Below are positions 22,934 to 32,870 of a stretch of DNA of 64,000 nt, one piece after another. The stretch is from the NCBI GenBank assembly GCA_027475525.1, contig JAMWFC010000077.1:1302001-1366000 (forward strand), written 5' to 3'. The notes under the pieces are model-generated. The model had not been told where the DNA came from and made no database searches. It saw only the letters and a list, made by a program, of their open reading frames with translations. The DNA comes from Macrolepiota albuminosa (taxonomy: Eukaryota > Basidiomycota > Agaricomycetes > Agaricales > Agaricaceae). How positions within the stretch are numbered: the stretch's first letter is position 1; each line of letters begins with the position of its first letter. The translations under genes were made by a program, and so were the position numbers.

Positions 22934-24505
22934 TTGTCGGATCTCCATTTGGAGTCCAACCACCCAAAAAGAAACATTAGTTTCGCACCGCCAGGTTCTT
23001 GGCCCGGCACGCCTAAGGTTACTACACCAAGGGCAAAAACCATTATTTCTCCCAGGAGAAGAGAAACTCGTGCATCCTCCAAGGGCACAGTTGCTAGTCT
23101 CCCGGATCCAGACGCTGTACTTCGTAAACGAAAACTTTGGACTGAGAAGTACACGCCTACACCACAAACACCTAAGTCTTCATTGCCTGAGCCAACTAAG
23201 TTGACCAGCATTATGGAGCAACCCATGCGCTATAAAATGCCATTGCCTGAAAGTAGAGATGCACCTAAGTTCAGAAGCAGTGAGCCTGCTGAGGTTCACA
23301 GGTTTCTGCAGAGGATGCAGTCTCTATTCAATCATGCAGGCATTGTGGAGGATGGAGAGAAGAAGAAGAGGTTATTAGAATATGTGGATGCAGAAACTGA
23401 GCAGGAATGGAGAGGTTTCGATAGTTTTGAGGATAGATATCCTTGGGCCACCTTTATAAAGGAGGTTAAGGAATCATACCCTGAAGCTATGGATGAGGCA
23501 GGAAGCATGGCAAACCTGGATAGGATCTGTAGGGAGCATGCCAGGCTAAGCAGAGGGGATGCCCCTGAGCTGCACTCCTTAATCAGAAAATTCAGGGCTG
23601 AAGCCAAAAAGCTGGACAGTGTTGTAGGGAATGGGGTATTGGTGGATAAGTTTATGGGGTGTTTTACACCTACCCTGGCAGAGTTAGTGGAGGAGAGACT
23701 CATCCACAAACATGGCCATTACAGGGATCCTGCTCGTAATCGTCACAAAGACAACAAGTATGACTTGTCTGAAGTGATTGCAGTGGTGACAGCCCTAGTA
23801 GATGGGACAACTGTCAGGAAGACTAGGGGAGAAACCACCAACAGGGAGGTGGGTGGAGTAGTAGTGAAAAATGAGGAGGCAGAAGAGAGGATGGCTCATC
23901 TGCAAGACTCTATGGTTGCTATTGGGAAGCAGGTTGGCAGCATCCAAAGTGCTATGCAGGCTCTGCAAAATAGCCAACTGGACATAAGGAATGCCTTCCT
24001 AACTACCAAAAGCCACCATGGAGGGCAAACAGAGAGGCCTGCTCAGGCCATGATGCCAACACCTGGTGGAAGCACATACTGCTTCTACTGTTGGGGAACT
24101 GGTCATCGTATAGCAGAGTGTGAGCAGGTGAAATCAGATGTACAAAAGGGATGGGTGATACTAGTAGATGGGAGGACTAGAATGCCCAACAGAGCTCCTC
24201 TACCCAGAGAGCCATCCAGTATATCACCACATGATAGGGTGATGAAGTTACATGACTCTCAAGTAGGGTTATACTTTGGCTGGGCTGAGGAAGCTCAAGA
24301 CATCCCAACCTACTCTACTTACACCAATGCTGTGAGAGATACTAGGGATGACATGTTGGAGCGCATCCAGCATGGAGAGGCAGACAGGCTAGGGGAACTG
24401 GAAAAAGGCTTTCAAAGACTGACAGAAGTCATGTCAGTCTTAGTCAACACCAGACACACTCCTAGTCCTGGTGAAGGACAACAAGGAGGGTCCAAGGATT
24501 TTTGA
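22934..24505 (+). CDS. gypsy Gag
   Basis: 523 aa. The capsid-like helical region (about 90-260) contains EPAEVHRFLQRMQSLFNHAG and EWRGFDSFEDRYPW, typical of this agaricomycete gypsy family. One zinc knuckle YCFYCWGTGHRIAEC (about residues 378-392, C-x2-C-x4-H-x4-C) binds RNA. The TGA stop at 24503-24505 is read through or shifted to reach the next ORF. The first in-frame ATG may be a little downstream of 22934. From about 23.2 kb on, arginines are almost all AGA/AGG and CpG is scarce. Confidence 0.9.
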   Translation: MSDLHLESNHPKRNISFAPPGSWPGTPKVTTPRAKTIISPRRRETRASSKGTVASLPDPDAVLRKRKLWTEKYTPTPQTPKSSLPEPTKLTSIMEQPMRYKMPLPESRDAPKFRSSEPAEVHRFLQRMQSLFNHAGIVEDGEKKKRLLEYVDAETEQEWRGFDSFEDRYPWATFIKEVKESYPEAMDEAGSMANLDRICREHARLSRGDAPELHSLIRKFRAEAKKLDSVVGNGVLVDKFMGCFTPTLAELVEERLIHKHGHYRDPARNRHKDNKYDLSEVIAVVTALVDGTTVRKTRGETTNREVGGVVVKNEEAEERMAHLQDSMVAIGKQVGSIQSAMQALQNSQLDIRNAFLTTKSHHGGQTERPAQAMMPTPGGSTYCFYCWGTGHRIAECEQVKSDVQKGWVILVDGRTRMPNRAPLPREPSSISPHDRVMKLHDSQVGLYFGWAEEAQDIPTYSTYTNAVRDTRDDMLERIQHGEADRLGELEKGFQRLTEVMSVLVNTRHTPSPGEGQQGGSKDF

Positions 24506-25527
24506 GGAGCTCAATGAAGAAAATGGGGGAAGCTCCACCAGGAATACCCACATTGACAGAGAGGCAGCCACAAAATTCCTGGAAAGAAAAGCTGACTTTG
24601 AGGATTCCACCCAAAGTGGCACCCAAGTTGGACTTACCTTTTGAAAAGGTGCCAGCTTTGAATGAGAGGCAGGAGGTACCAGTGCAGGACACTGGTAGGA
24701 GTTCCATTCAGGGAACTAGGAAGGAGTTGGAGAAGATGGTTGAGAAGCTGTGGGAGGTACCAGTACCACTAACCACCAGAGAACTTCTGGATGTGGCACC
24801 TGGTTTGAGGGAGGTCATGGTACAAAAGTTGGTACCAAAGCCTCCCAGGCCTAAGGAACCCAACATTCCTAGGACAGCTACTCAACATCTGACAGCAGTG
24901 GAGAAAGAGCCTGACAAGGTAGATGTTAATGATCTACCTATGGCCACCTACTTCATTGCAGATGGAACACAATCTGGCTTGCCTACTGGTGCAGTAGTGC
25001 ACCAGGATTGTGTTGCCACTTACTTGGAAAATATCCCAACAGGAGAAAAGCCAGTAGTGGTATATGTAGCTAGGGAGCTGCAGGTTCTGAGATCTCTCAA
25101 CCCAGTTGTCAATCAAAAGGGTAGAGCAGAGGCAATTCTAGATAGTGGATCTCAAATAGTCTGCATGGCTTTAAAAGAGGCTCTCAATCTAGGATTGACT
25201 TGGGATCCAGACATTAGGCTAAGGATGGAGAGTGCCAATCAGCAAGTGAATGAATCTGTTGGTTTAGCACGTAATGTGCCATTCACTTTTGCTGAAGGGT
25301 TCACTATCTATCTACAAGTGCACATTTTTGAAAGTCCTGCTTATACTGTCTTATTGGGTCGTCCATTTGACACCTTGACAGAAAGCAACATTCAAAACTT
25401 GCAAGATGGCAGTGCCATCATCACCATTCGAGATCCTAATACAGGTCGTCGAACTGCCCTGCCTACTATTGAAAGAGGCAAAATGCCAAAGGCAGGGGCT
25501 GCTAGGGAGAGTGAAGCAAAATTTTGA
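24502..25527 (+). CDS. gypsy protease ORF
   Basis: 341 codons open in the -1 frame relative to gag. The overlap is the sequence GATTTTTGAGG, where slipping back one base on the TTT codon re-pairs perfectly and avoids the TGA. The first ATG in this frame is at 24514. The N-terminal half is a Pro/charged linker. The retropepsin core is near residues 212-290: AILDSGSQIVCMA with the catalytic D-S-G, then YTVLLGRPFDTL as the flap/ending motif. The TGA stop at 25525-25527 again overlaps the next frame by a TTTTGAG sequence. Confidence 0.88.
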   Translation: MRSSMKKMGEAPPGIPTLTERQPQNSWKEKLTLRIPPKVAPKLDLPFEKVPALNERQEVPVQDTGRSSIQGTRKELEKMVEKLWEVPVPLTTRELLDVAPGLREVMVQKLVPKPPRPKEPNIPRTATQHLTAVEKEPDKVDVNDLPMATYFIADGTQSGLPTGAVVHQDCVATYLENIPTGEKPVVVYVARELQVLRSLNPVVNQKGRAEAILDSGSQIVCMALKEALNLGLTWDPDIRLRMESANQQVNESVGLARNVPFTFAEGFTIYLQVHIFESPAYTVLLGRPFDTLTESNIQNLQDGSAIITIRDPNTGRRTALPTIERGKMPKAGAARESEAKF

Positions 25528-28500
25528 GTCTCGAGGAACTGGTTACAGACCAGGGAGAGATTGCCATAAGTCTTGCTGAAACTCAGGAAGGAGAGATTGT
25601 GGTGACTGGATATTCTATGGAACATAGTAAATTCAGTCAGGAAGAGTTGAGAGATGTGTACTTGCATGCTTTTATAGCAAGCAAGGAGTGTGAAGAGAAG
25701 GAGCAGAAGACATTGTCAGCATATTTGAATGGGCATTTAGCTCAAATACCTGACAGTCTTGAGGAGCTGCTAGTACAAGAGGAAAACTTAGAGTCAAAAG
25801 CAGGTGTGGGGGAGACTGCCCAAGTATTTTCTAAGAAATACAAACCTGTGGCTAGAAAAGTTAAGCCTGTACTAGGTACCTCACCTGAGGAGTTTAGAAT
25901 TGAGAGGTGCATTACTGGAGACCCACTGGCAGACATGCCTCAGTTGGATCCCAATCCACCAGAGTTCAAACCCACAGGGAGATACACAGCTGAGTGCAAA
26001 GAAGTCATTGACCAAGCCCATGGTGATGGTTTTCTTTGGCCAGAGGAGATGAAAGCAGTACATCACCTTATGATGCTGCAAAACCAGGCTTTTGCATGGG
26101 ATGATTCTCAAAGAGGCAGGCTGAAGGAGGAATTCTTCCCTCCAGTAATCATGCCAGTAATACCTCACACCCCATGGGTGTTGAAGAACATTCCCATTGC
26201 ACCAGGTCTTAGGGATAGAATCTGCAAAATGATAAAGCAGAAGATTGAGGCAGGGGTCTATGAACCCTCTAACTCCTCATATCGCTCCCAATGGTTTACA
26301 GTGTTGAAGAAGGATGGTGAGAGCTTGAGGATAGTCCATAGCTTGGAGCCTTTGAATAAAGTGACCATAGCACATTCTGGGTTGCCACCAGCAACTGAAG
26401 AATTAGCTAGTCACTTCTCAGGCAGGGCTTGTGGAGGAATCTTTGACTTGTATGTAGGATATGATGAGAGAGTACTAGATGTGCGCTCTAGAGATTATAC
26501 TACATTCCAGACACCATTTGGGGCTCTGAGGTTGGTGACCTTACCAATGGGATGGACAAATTCAGTGCCTATCTTCCATGATGATATTACCTTCATCTTG
26601 AAAGATGAAATACCACATGTAACTTGGCCATACATTGATGATGTACCAGTCAGAGGGCCACCTCATAGATATGAGTTGCCAGATGGTAGCTGTGAAGTCA
26701 TACCAGAGAATCCAGGCATTAGGAGATTTGTATGGGAACACCTACTCAATGTGAATAGAGTGTTACAAAGAATCAAATATGCAGGAGGGACTTTCTCTGG
26801 AAAGAAGTCAGTAGTATGTGCAGATGAGATTGTGGTTGTTGGCCATAGATGCTCTTATGAAGGGCAGAAGCCAGAAACCAAGAGATTTGCCATAGTGATG
26901 GGCTGGGGTGACTGCAGGGATAAACATGAAGTAAAATCATTCTTAGGGACCTGTGGTACCTTTAGATCCTTTATCAAGGACTATGCCAAGGTAGCAGCAC
27001 CTATCAATAAACTTACTCAGAATAATGTACCTTTTACTTGGGGAGAAGAACAGCGCTCTGCAATGGCACAAATGAAAAAGCTGCTAGCAGAAAGTGCTCC
27101 TTTAAAACCCATTGACTATGAGTCAGGAGGTGCAGTAGTTCTGTCAGTGGATACATCCTGGATGGCAGTGGGTTTTGGAATCTTCCAAGAAGACCCAGAC
27201 AATCCTAAAATGCGCACTTGTGCCAAGTTAGGATCTATCACCCTGAATGAGAGAGAAGCTAGATTTTCTCAACCAAAAAGAGAGCTGTATGGTCTCATGA
27301 GGTCTCTGCTAGCTAACAAGTATTGGCTAGTTGGTTGTAGAAAACTAGTGATAGAAACAGATGCCAAGTATCTTAAAGGGATGCTAGGAAATCCTGGAGT
27401 AGGACCCAATGCCACCATCATGAGATGGATTGAGAATGTCCTACTCTATCACTTTACCTTAAGGCATGTGCCAGGCAAAACATTCAGTGTGGATGGATTG
27501 TCAAGGCGGCCTAAGCAGTCAGGAGATGAGGAGTACCCACCAGTTGATCCTGAGTTAATGGATGAACCCAAGTCTATGAACTATGAGTATCCAGACAAGA
27601 TCAATAATATACCTGGTTGGGAGGATTGGGAACCTTTGGAACTTGAAGAGTTTGCAGATCAAATTGACACTAGAGGTGGCTATCTAAACATGGTAGCTAC
27701 TGAAGTATCAGACTTTGAGCAAGAACTTTGTAGAGCCAGGTCCCAAGAGCAGGAGCTTAGGGATGGCATCTTGAGTCAAACCCCAGGAACAAGCATGAAC
27801 CCAGTAGCAGTATTAGCTATGACCATGCCTCTGTTACCAGTGGAAGACCAAGAAGTCAGAGTAGAGGACACACAAACCTACCTAGAACACAGGAAAGGTA
27901 GTGAGGGTGAGGACTGGGATAATCTACTACCCACTGTTCAGAGTTGGTTGCAAGACCCAGGTACAGAACCCAAGAATCTACAAGGCTGGGATCTAGAGAA
28001 GTTTAAGAAGTTTGCTAGGCAATTCTTCTTTGACAAGAAAGGGAGATTGTATAAGCGCTGTCATGAGGAGAAACATAAACTAGTAGTCCAAATTGATAGA
28101 CGAATGTTCATGCTTAAATCAGCCCATGATGCCTTAGGACATAGGGGAGCCTATGCCACCAAAATGCTTATACAGGAGCGCTTCTGGTGGCCTGGCATTG
28201 AAGGAGATGTGCAGTGGTATGTTGGGACTTGTCACAATTGTCAAATCAGACAAAAGACAGTAGTCAACAGAGAACCAACTGTAACTTATACTCCCTCCAT
28301 CTTCCAAACAATTCACATTGATACCATGCACATGACACCAGCCTCCAATAGCTGTAAATACATAGTACATGGCAGATGTGCCTTGTCTTCTTGGATGGAA
28401 GGTAGACCCCTGAGGAAGGAGAACCATAAGACCATTGGTCAATGGTTGTTTGAGGATGTGATTTGCCGCTGGGGCTGCATTGCAGAAATCATCACAGATA

Positions 28501-29348
28501 ATGCTGGACAGTTCAAGCAGGTCACTGCCTGGTTGGAAAAGAAGTATGGGATTAGAGGCATTACTATCTCTCCCTACAACTCACCAGCCAATGGTAGAAT
28601 TGAAAGACCTCATTGGGATGTCAGGCAAGCTTTGTTCAAGGCCTGTGAGGATCGCACCAAGTGGTTCTGGTTCTTCTACCATGTGATGTGGAGTGACCGT
28701 ATAACCATTAGGCAGAGATTTGGATGTTCACCATACTTCATGGTCACTGGTGCTCATCCTACTCTACCCTTGGATCTAGCAGAGGCCACCTGGCTGGTAG
28801 AATTACCAGAAGGACCTCTGACTACTGAGGAGTTGATTGGATATCGTGCTAGAGCTCTAGCCAAACACCATCAACATGTAGAAGAGATGAGAGAAAGAGT
28901 TGGGAAGGCTAAGCTCCAATGGGCATTGAAGTTTGCAGAAGAGCATAAAAGCTCAATCAAAGACTTCAATTTTAAACCATTGGACTTGGTACTAGTCAAA
29001 AACATGACTACAGAAAGTTCATTCAGTGCTAAGATGTTGCCACGATTTCATGGGCCTATGGTAGTGATTGCCAAGACTCAAGGTGGTAATTACATTGTAG
29101 CAGAACTAGATGGGTCAGTTTGGCAAGCACGAGTAGCAGCTTTTCGAGTAGTACCTTACAAGGCTCGCAAAAAGCTAATCTTGCCTCAGAGCATAGAAAA
29201 GTGGGTGGATATTACACCTGCTAAGCTAAAAGAGCTAAGGGAAGAACTACGAAAACCTACAGAGTCAGTCACCAAGGACATCTCATTTGGCACAGTAAGG
29301 CTCCATGAGCCCACTGACAGTGAGTTGGGACTGCCACAAACAGACTAA
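25524..29348 (+). CDS. gypsy Pol: reverse transcriptase, RNase H, integrase
   Basis: 1274 codons, in the -1 frame relative to the protease ORF and without any ATG before codon 32, so translation probably depends on frameshifting. Reverse transcriptase spans about 215-470 with the catalytic YIDD at 370-373. RNase H follows (VLSVDTSWMAVGFG ... RELYGLMRS ... IETDAKYL ... HVPGKTFSVDGLSR). The integrase has the H-H-C-C zinc domain (AHDALGHRGAYATKM ... CHNCQIRQ) and a D-D-E triad in HIDTMH (about 930), TDNAGQF (about 991) and GRIERPHWD (about 1025). The C-terminal part (FNFKPLDLVLVKN ... LPRFHGPMVVI) lacks a recognisable chromodomain. No internal stops; apparently functional. Confidence 0.93.
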   Translation: MSLEELVTDQGEIAISLAETQEGEIVVTGYSMEHSKFSQEELRDVYLHAFIASKECEEKEQKTLSAYLNGHLAQIPDSLEELLVQEENLESKAGVGETAQVFSKKYKPVARKVKPVLGTSPEEFRIERCITGDPLADMPQLDPNPPEFKPTGRYTAECKEVIDQAHGDGFLWPEEMKAVHHLMMLQNQAFAWDDSQRGRLKEEFFPPVIMPVIPHTPWVLKNIPIAPGLRDRICKMIKQKIEAGVYEPSNSSYRSQWFTVLKKDGESLRIVHSLEPLNKVTIAHSGLPPATEELASHFSGRACGGIFDLYVGYDERVLDVRSRDYTTFQTPFGALRLVTLPMGWTNSVPIFHDDITFILKDEIPHVTWPYIDDVPVRGPPHRYELPDGSCEVIPENPGIRRFVWEHLLNVNRVLQRIKYAGGTFSGKKSVVCADEIVVVGHRCSYEGQKPETKRFAIVMGWGDCRDKHEVKSFLGTCGTFRSFIKDYAKVAAPINKLTQNNVPFTWGEEQRSAMAQMKKLLAESAPLKPIDYESGGAVVLSVDTSWMAVGFGIFQEDPDNPKMRTCAKLGSITLNEREARFSQPKRELYGLMRSLLANKYWLVGCRKLVIETDAKYLKGMLGNPGVGPNATIMRWIENVLLYHFTLRHVPGKTFSVDGLSRRPKQSGDEEYPPVDPELMDEPKSMNYEYPDKINNIPGWEDWEPLELEEFADQIDTRGGYLNMVATEVSDFEQELCRARSQEQELRDGILSQTPGTSMNPVAVLAMTMPLLPVEDQEVRVEDTQTYLEHRKGSEGEDWDNLLPTVQSWLQDPGTEPKNLQGWDLEKFKKFARQFFFDKKGRLYKRCHEEKHKLVVQIDRRMFMLKSAHDALGHRGAYATKMLIQERFWWPGIEGDVQWYVGTCHNCQIRQKTVVNREPTVTYTPSIFQTIHIDTMHMTPASNSCKYIVHGRCALSSWMEGRPLRKENHKTIGQWLFEDVICRWGCIAEIITDNAGQFKQVTAWLEKKYGIRGITISPYNSPANGRIERPHWDVRQALFKACEDRTKWFWFFYHVMWSDRITIRQRFGCSPYFMVTGAHPTLPLDLAEATWLVELPEGPLTTEELIGYRARALAKHHQHVEEMRERVGKAKLQWALKFAEEHKSSIKDFNFKPLDLVLVKNMTTESSFSAKMLPRFHGPMVVIAKTQGGNYIVAELDGSVWQARVAAFRVVPYKARKKLILPQSIEKWVDITPAKLKELREELRKPTESVTKDISFGTVRLHEPTDSELGLPQTD

Positions 29349-30006
29349 GCCAGAAAAAGATGAAACTACAGTATGTATTTCAAAAGAAATAATACAGTCA
29401 GATCTATTCTGAGCTTTTAGCAATATTGTGGAGGATAGGCAGGGAAGCTACACCTCAGGGGAAGAACCAGCCATCAAACTAAGTCAGTAACTGACAGAGT
29501 TGGCAATAAAAGAGGGCAACATGTGTCGACGTTTAAACACCAACTAAGTCTACGACTCAGTTAAGAATCGGACGTTGACGCAGCATGCCAACGCTCGAGT
29601 TCGAAACTGGGCAAGGGACAAAAGTTCTAAATGAGGGCATGGAGTGCCGGTGCTGGAGTTCGAACCCAAGAGAAGGGAAGAATTTACTACGAGATTGGCA
29701 AAAAGGATTTGAAATTTTATTAAATAATAAAAATCAATTCAAAAATCCTGCCTTTCGGAGTAAAGAAATTGTATGGAGGAATAGTGGGAGTGCTAGGGGG
29801 GCCATGTGTAGCAAAGGCAGGAACAGTCAGGTTTTTGTACGATGGTGGTTGCAATCGAGCAGTAGAATATGAGTGGGAGGAAAGCGAGAAACGTTTTTCA
29901 AAAATCCGAAAAAGTTTCTGGCTGGAGCCGTCAAAAGATCAAGAAAAAGATTGGAGGCAGAATGTGCACGCTGACTGAGGGCAGTCAGTAGATGGTGTGG
30001 GGGAGG
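29349..30006 (+). other. gypsy 3' noncoding leader to LTR, with polypurine tract
   Basis: No ORF. It ends in GGTGTGGGGGAGG directly before the 3' LTR, the polypurine primer for plus-strand DNA synthesis. Two TTCGAA-containing stretches near 29600 and 29660 look B-box-like but do not fold as tRNA. Confidence 0.7.
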
Positions 30007-30996
30007 TGATACGCATGTCTCAAAACAGAGACATAGCCTGAGAGACCCAAAAGAAATATATTGGTTCTATGTACGACACACATAGCTGAAAACTGTAAGC
30101 TGATGTGTGCGGGTTGAAAACTGTAGACTCGACGTACCTCAGAAATAAGACCACCCCACCCACTACTCCAAAAACGGCCTGACGATGTCCGGGTACACAA
30201 ACAGCCAGTCAAAAGATCGAGGCAACAGCCGCAGGGATTAGATAAAAGATCAATCTAATCAAAAACTGATCACGCATCAGCCAATCCTGCCGACACCTTC
30301 CACAAAGACAATACTCCCCTGTTGCTTCTGCCACACCAAAAACTGATCACGCATCAGCCAATCCTGCCGACACCTTCCACAAAGACAATACTCCCCTGTT
30401 GCTTCTGCCACACATACAAAGAACGACAAAACCGCACAGCGAGCACACTGGCAACTCGAGAAGAGGGAAGAGGACGAAGAGGAACGAGAAAGGGGTCAGC
30501 AGTGGTGGAAGAAGGATTAGCCGGAAAATTTGGTAGCCACGCGCACCACGCACCGGCAGATACGAAAACCAAGTACCCAGACCCGGCAAACCCATAACCG
30601 AAGGTCTGGGCACGGCAACGTACTACACCGACACCGAAACACGCACAATACCCGGTGGTCCGTGCATCGACGAAGGGATATAAAAGGAGGGTGGAAACGG
30701 GGGAGTCGGGCAAGTAATCGACTTGCCACGGCTCGGAGTCCCCAGGGAGCGGACGTCTTAGGCCTTACGCAGATAGATTTACTTCGGGTTTAGTATTAAT
30801 ACTATTTTGACCCATTTTTGAGTGCGCTCTAAGCAAACTCTTAATAAATCAATTAAAAATTATACTACTATTACAAAGTATTAGTGCGCGCAACTTAGCC
30901 CCACGATCTTTGTGAAATAAAGTAATATTTACTCAAAAGTCTAGTTCAATTACACTTGAGCTACTTTTACATAAATAAAGCTTACATTTCGCATCA
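30007..30996 (+). repeat. 3' LTR of the gypsy element (990 bp as assembled)
   Basis: Same as the 5' LTR except for two CpG-type substitutions and an extra 77 bp. Without the duplication it would be 913 bp, exactly the 5' LTR length. Confidence 0.92.
30260..30413. repeat. perfect 77-bp tandem duplication inside the 3' LTR
   Basis: Copies are 30260-30336 and 30337-30413, identical and bounded by mismatches. The 5' LTR has a single copy. Probably an assembly artefact. Confidence 0.95.
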
Positions 30997-32032
30997 CTGG
31001 ATACTTGGATCCCGGCGGCCTTCAACAACGGAGGCATTTGAATCAGTTTTTTCGAAGAAACTGTGCCGTAACCGCTTACTATCCGATCTTTGACATATCT
31101 GAAGGGTACTTCAATCACCTGGCTTGTATATGCTCAAGTTTCTGCTGCGGCGGTCTGAAATCCAGCGCCAGGAAACCATGCTGGAATATACCGGAGAAAC
31201 GGCAGTACGTTGACTAACATAGCGCCTGGAACCAAGCTTTTCGTAAGTTGGGCAATGGCACGTTCGGATATCGTAATAAATCTTTTTTCTTCTGACTTCG
31301 AGATATTCTTATTATACACTGTTGCCATTGCAATTTCTCCTACAATACTTCACCCGAGTTAGCTATAGAAATAAAACAGTTTAAGAATCAAATGCAAGTT
31401 TTCTTACTTCCTGATATGCGCAACAAAATCTTGTGGTGATACGAGAAATCGGTGAAGTAGTTCATGAACCTTGACGATCTGCACGGGTTCATGCATTTTT
31501 TTAGTCTCTTTCTTACTGAATCCCTGTTGATATAAACGTCTATGGCGACGCCATTTATCTCCATAACCAATAAAGCCAGTACTAAAATTCCAGCCCGTCC
31601 TAGTGTTGAAGGGTCAATCAAGAGCTGTATGTATACATCGACGAGTAAGGGCCTACAGATCAATAAAGGCCATCTCAGGCCGATCCGAATAAATATGCGA
31701 TCGTTTCTCAAACAAAGTGTTTGCATCTTTCACCCTATTGAGGATGACTATGTGTTGGTTAAACGCTCTGACGTGGACAATATCCCCTGACAACGTTTGA
31801 TATTGCCAATTGAGTACTTAAGCCTGAAACACTATTTACCGTATTCTTTTGCCCACTCTCCATATTTTAACCAGGGAAGATCAGTTGGCAGCTCTCTGGA
31901 ATTTCCTGAGATTAGACTCGGCTTAGGGCCAGGCAGATAAGGAGGGTGCGAGGATGATGATAAATATTTGAGCAAGAATACAACCGAAACCGTCAGGGAG
32001 AAATATAGAAGTGAAAGCAAGAAGTCGCCCAT

Positions 32033-32657
32033 GTTCAATTTGGCCGCCAAAGCTGGGCTCTAACCTACTTATATCTTCGTTCGAAAGTTTCCGAGAAGCT
32101 CGGACCATATGCAAAAGGCCTCACGAGACTTGCAGTAGACATCAATTGCCATGTATGTAGTATCACCAGATACTCTCGTGCCAGATGATAGCTTCTGTTT
32201 GAGGTCACTAAGTTGAACAGAGTGGGTCTCGTCACAACAGAGGCAGCGTGAGTAGTGTTGTGCCAGGCCAAGCCGAGCCTGTTTGAGCCGGCTCAGCCAG
32301 ACCAGAGGGGGACGGCATGGTAACGGCTTTGGCTCGGCGCATGGTAACGGAAAGCCCCAAGCCGGCAGCTCAGCCGTGGCATTTTAGGACTTTGCCATGA
32401 TACAAATAGTGACACATTTTGACAGAAAATGGACGAATGGTTGAAACTATAAAAGTGGGAATGCTGACCAACAAAAAATCACAACAACAACAACAATAGC
32501 CATCTGTTTTTCTACCCCTGGTCATGATCCTCTCCTGCATATGTTTTCTTCCTTTCTGGATTCTGCAAATAGATTTGTTTCCTCTGCTTATAATCACAAT
32601 TGCAAGCATTTATGCATACATTGACCTTCTGCTTCTTATTTTCTTTTTAATCACACA
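32033..32657. other. P450 upstream region and GC-rich palindromic patch
   Basis: Noncoding. At 32270-32390 a GC-rich patch holds GAGCCGGCTC and two copies of CATGGTAACGG 24 bp apart. The CpG-poor repeat zone starts after this. No gene seen. Confidence 0.45.
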
Positions 32658-32863
32658 CACTTCAGGGCATACCAGAGATTTCTGGAGAAACATCAATTAG
32701 AAACAGGTCAGATAATTTCTAACAAGTATTTCTCTAGAAAATTCTGGAAAAATTGCCTTATTAGGAAATTTTTATGAAAGTTTCTGGAGAAACACTCATT
32801 AAAAATTACATGACCTGTTTTTAATGGATGTTTCTTCAGAAATCTATGGCATGCCCTGAAGTG
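32658..32863. mobile_element. foldback MITE (206 bp)
   Basis: Ends CACTTCAGGGCATACCAGAG and, inverted, CACTTCAGGGCATGCCATAG; the terminal inverted repeats extend imperfectly for about 50 bp each, so most of the element folds on itself. It is flanked by ACACA on both sides (32653-32657 and 32864-32868), a 5-bp target duplication. No coding capacity. Confidence 0.75.
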
Positions 32864-32870
32864 ACACATT

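Larger units (their letters stand above)
21976..30996 (+). mobile_element. full-length gypsy LTR retrotransposon inserted in the P450
   Basis: 5' LTR 21976-22888, gag, protease and pol ORFs, 3' LTR 30007-30996, with 4-bp direct repeats CTGG outside (21972-21975 and 30997-31000). The LTRs start TGATACGCATG and end TTCGCATCA. They differ by two substitutions that I can see (22307 region CG versus CA; 22796 region TG versus CG) and by the 77-bp duplication in the 3' copy. All three ORFs are open, so the insertion is young. It is inserted antisense to the P450. Confidence 0.93.
20794..32032 (-). pseudogene. cytochrome P450 split by a gypsy insertion
   Basis: The 5' half (32032-30997) and 3' half (21975-20794) flank a 9-kb retrotransposon and rejoin in frame when one copy of the CTGG target duplication is removed (...GIQVS|SFVERLLKQ...). 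The N-terminus from ATG 32032 has a membrane anchor and a PYLPGPKPSLISGN proline hinge; then GYGDKWRRHRRLYQQGFS (C-helix), FLRYIPAWFPGAGF, GGTDTTVSAAGT (I-helix), EAVFREVMRWHP (ExxR), ESRYPEPDLFKPERFFD and FGFGRRLCPGRHIASS (haem Cys). The stop is TAG at 20794-20796. It resembles the large OrdA-like group of basidiomycete P450s; substrate unknown. Besides the insertion, an in-frame TGA at 31134-31136 (minus) interrupts AAAET-x-AYTSQVIE, where an Arg CGA would need only one C-to-T change. Splice sites otherwise read well, so loss is recent. Confidence 0.88.

Noticed and set aside
29600..29670. Two TTCGAA words resembling pol III B boxes in the gypsy 3' region
   Set aside because: T-stem pairing fails and no A box lies at the right distance; likely part of the element's own noncoding region.
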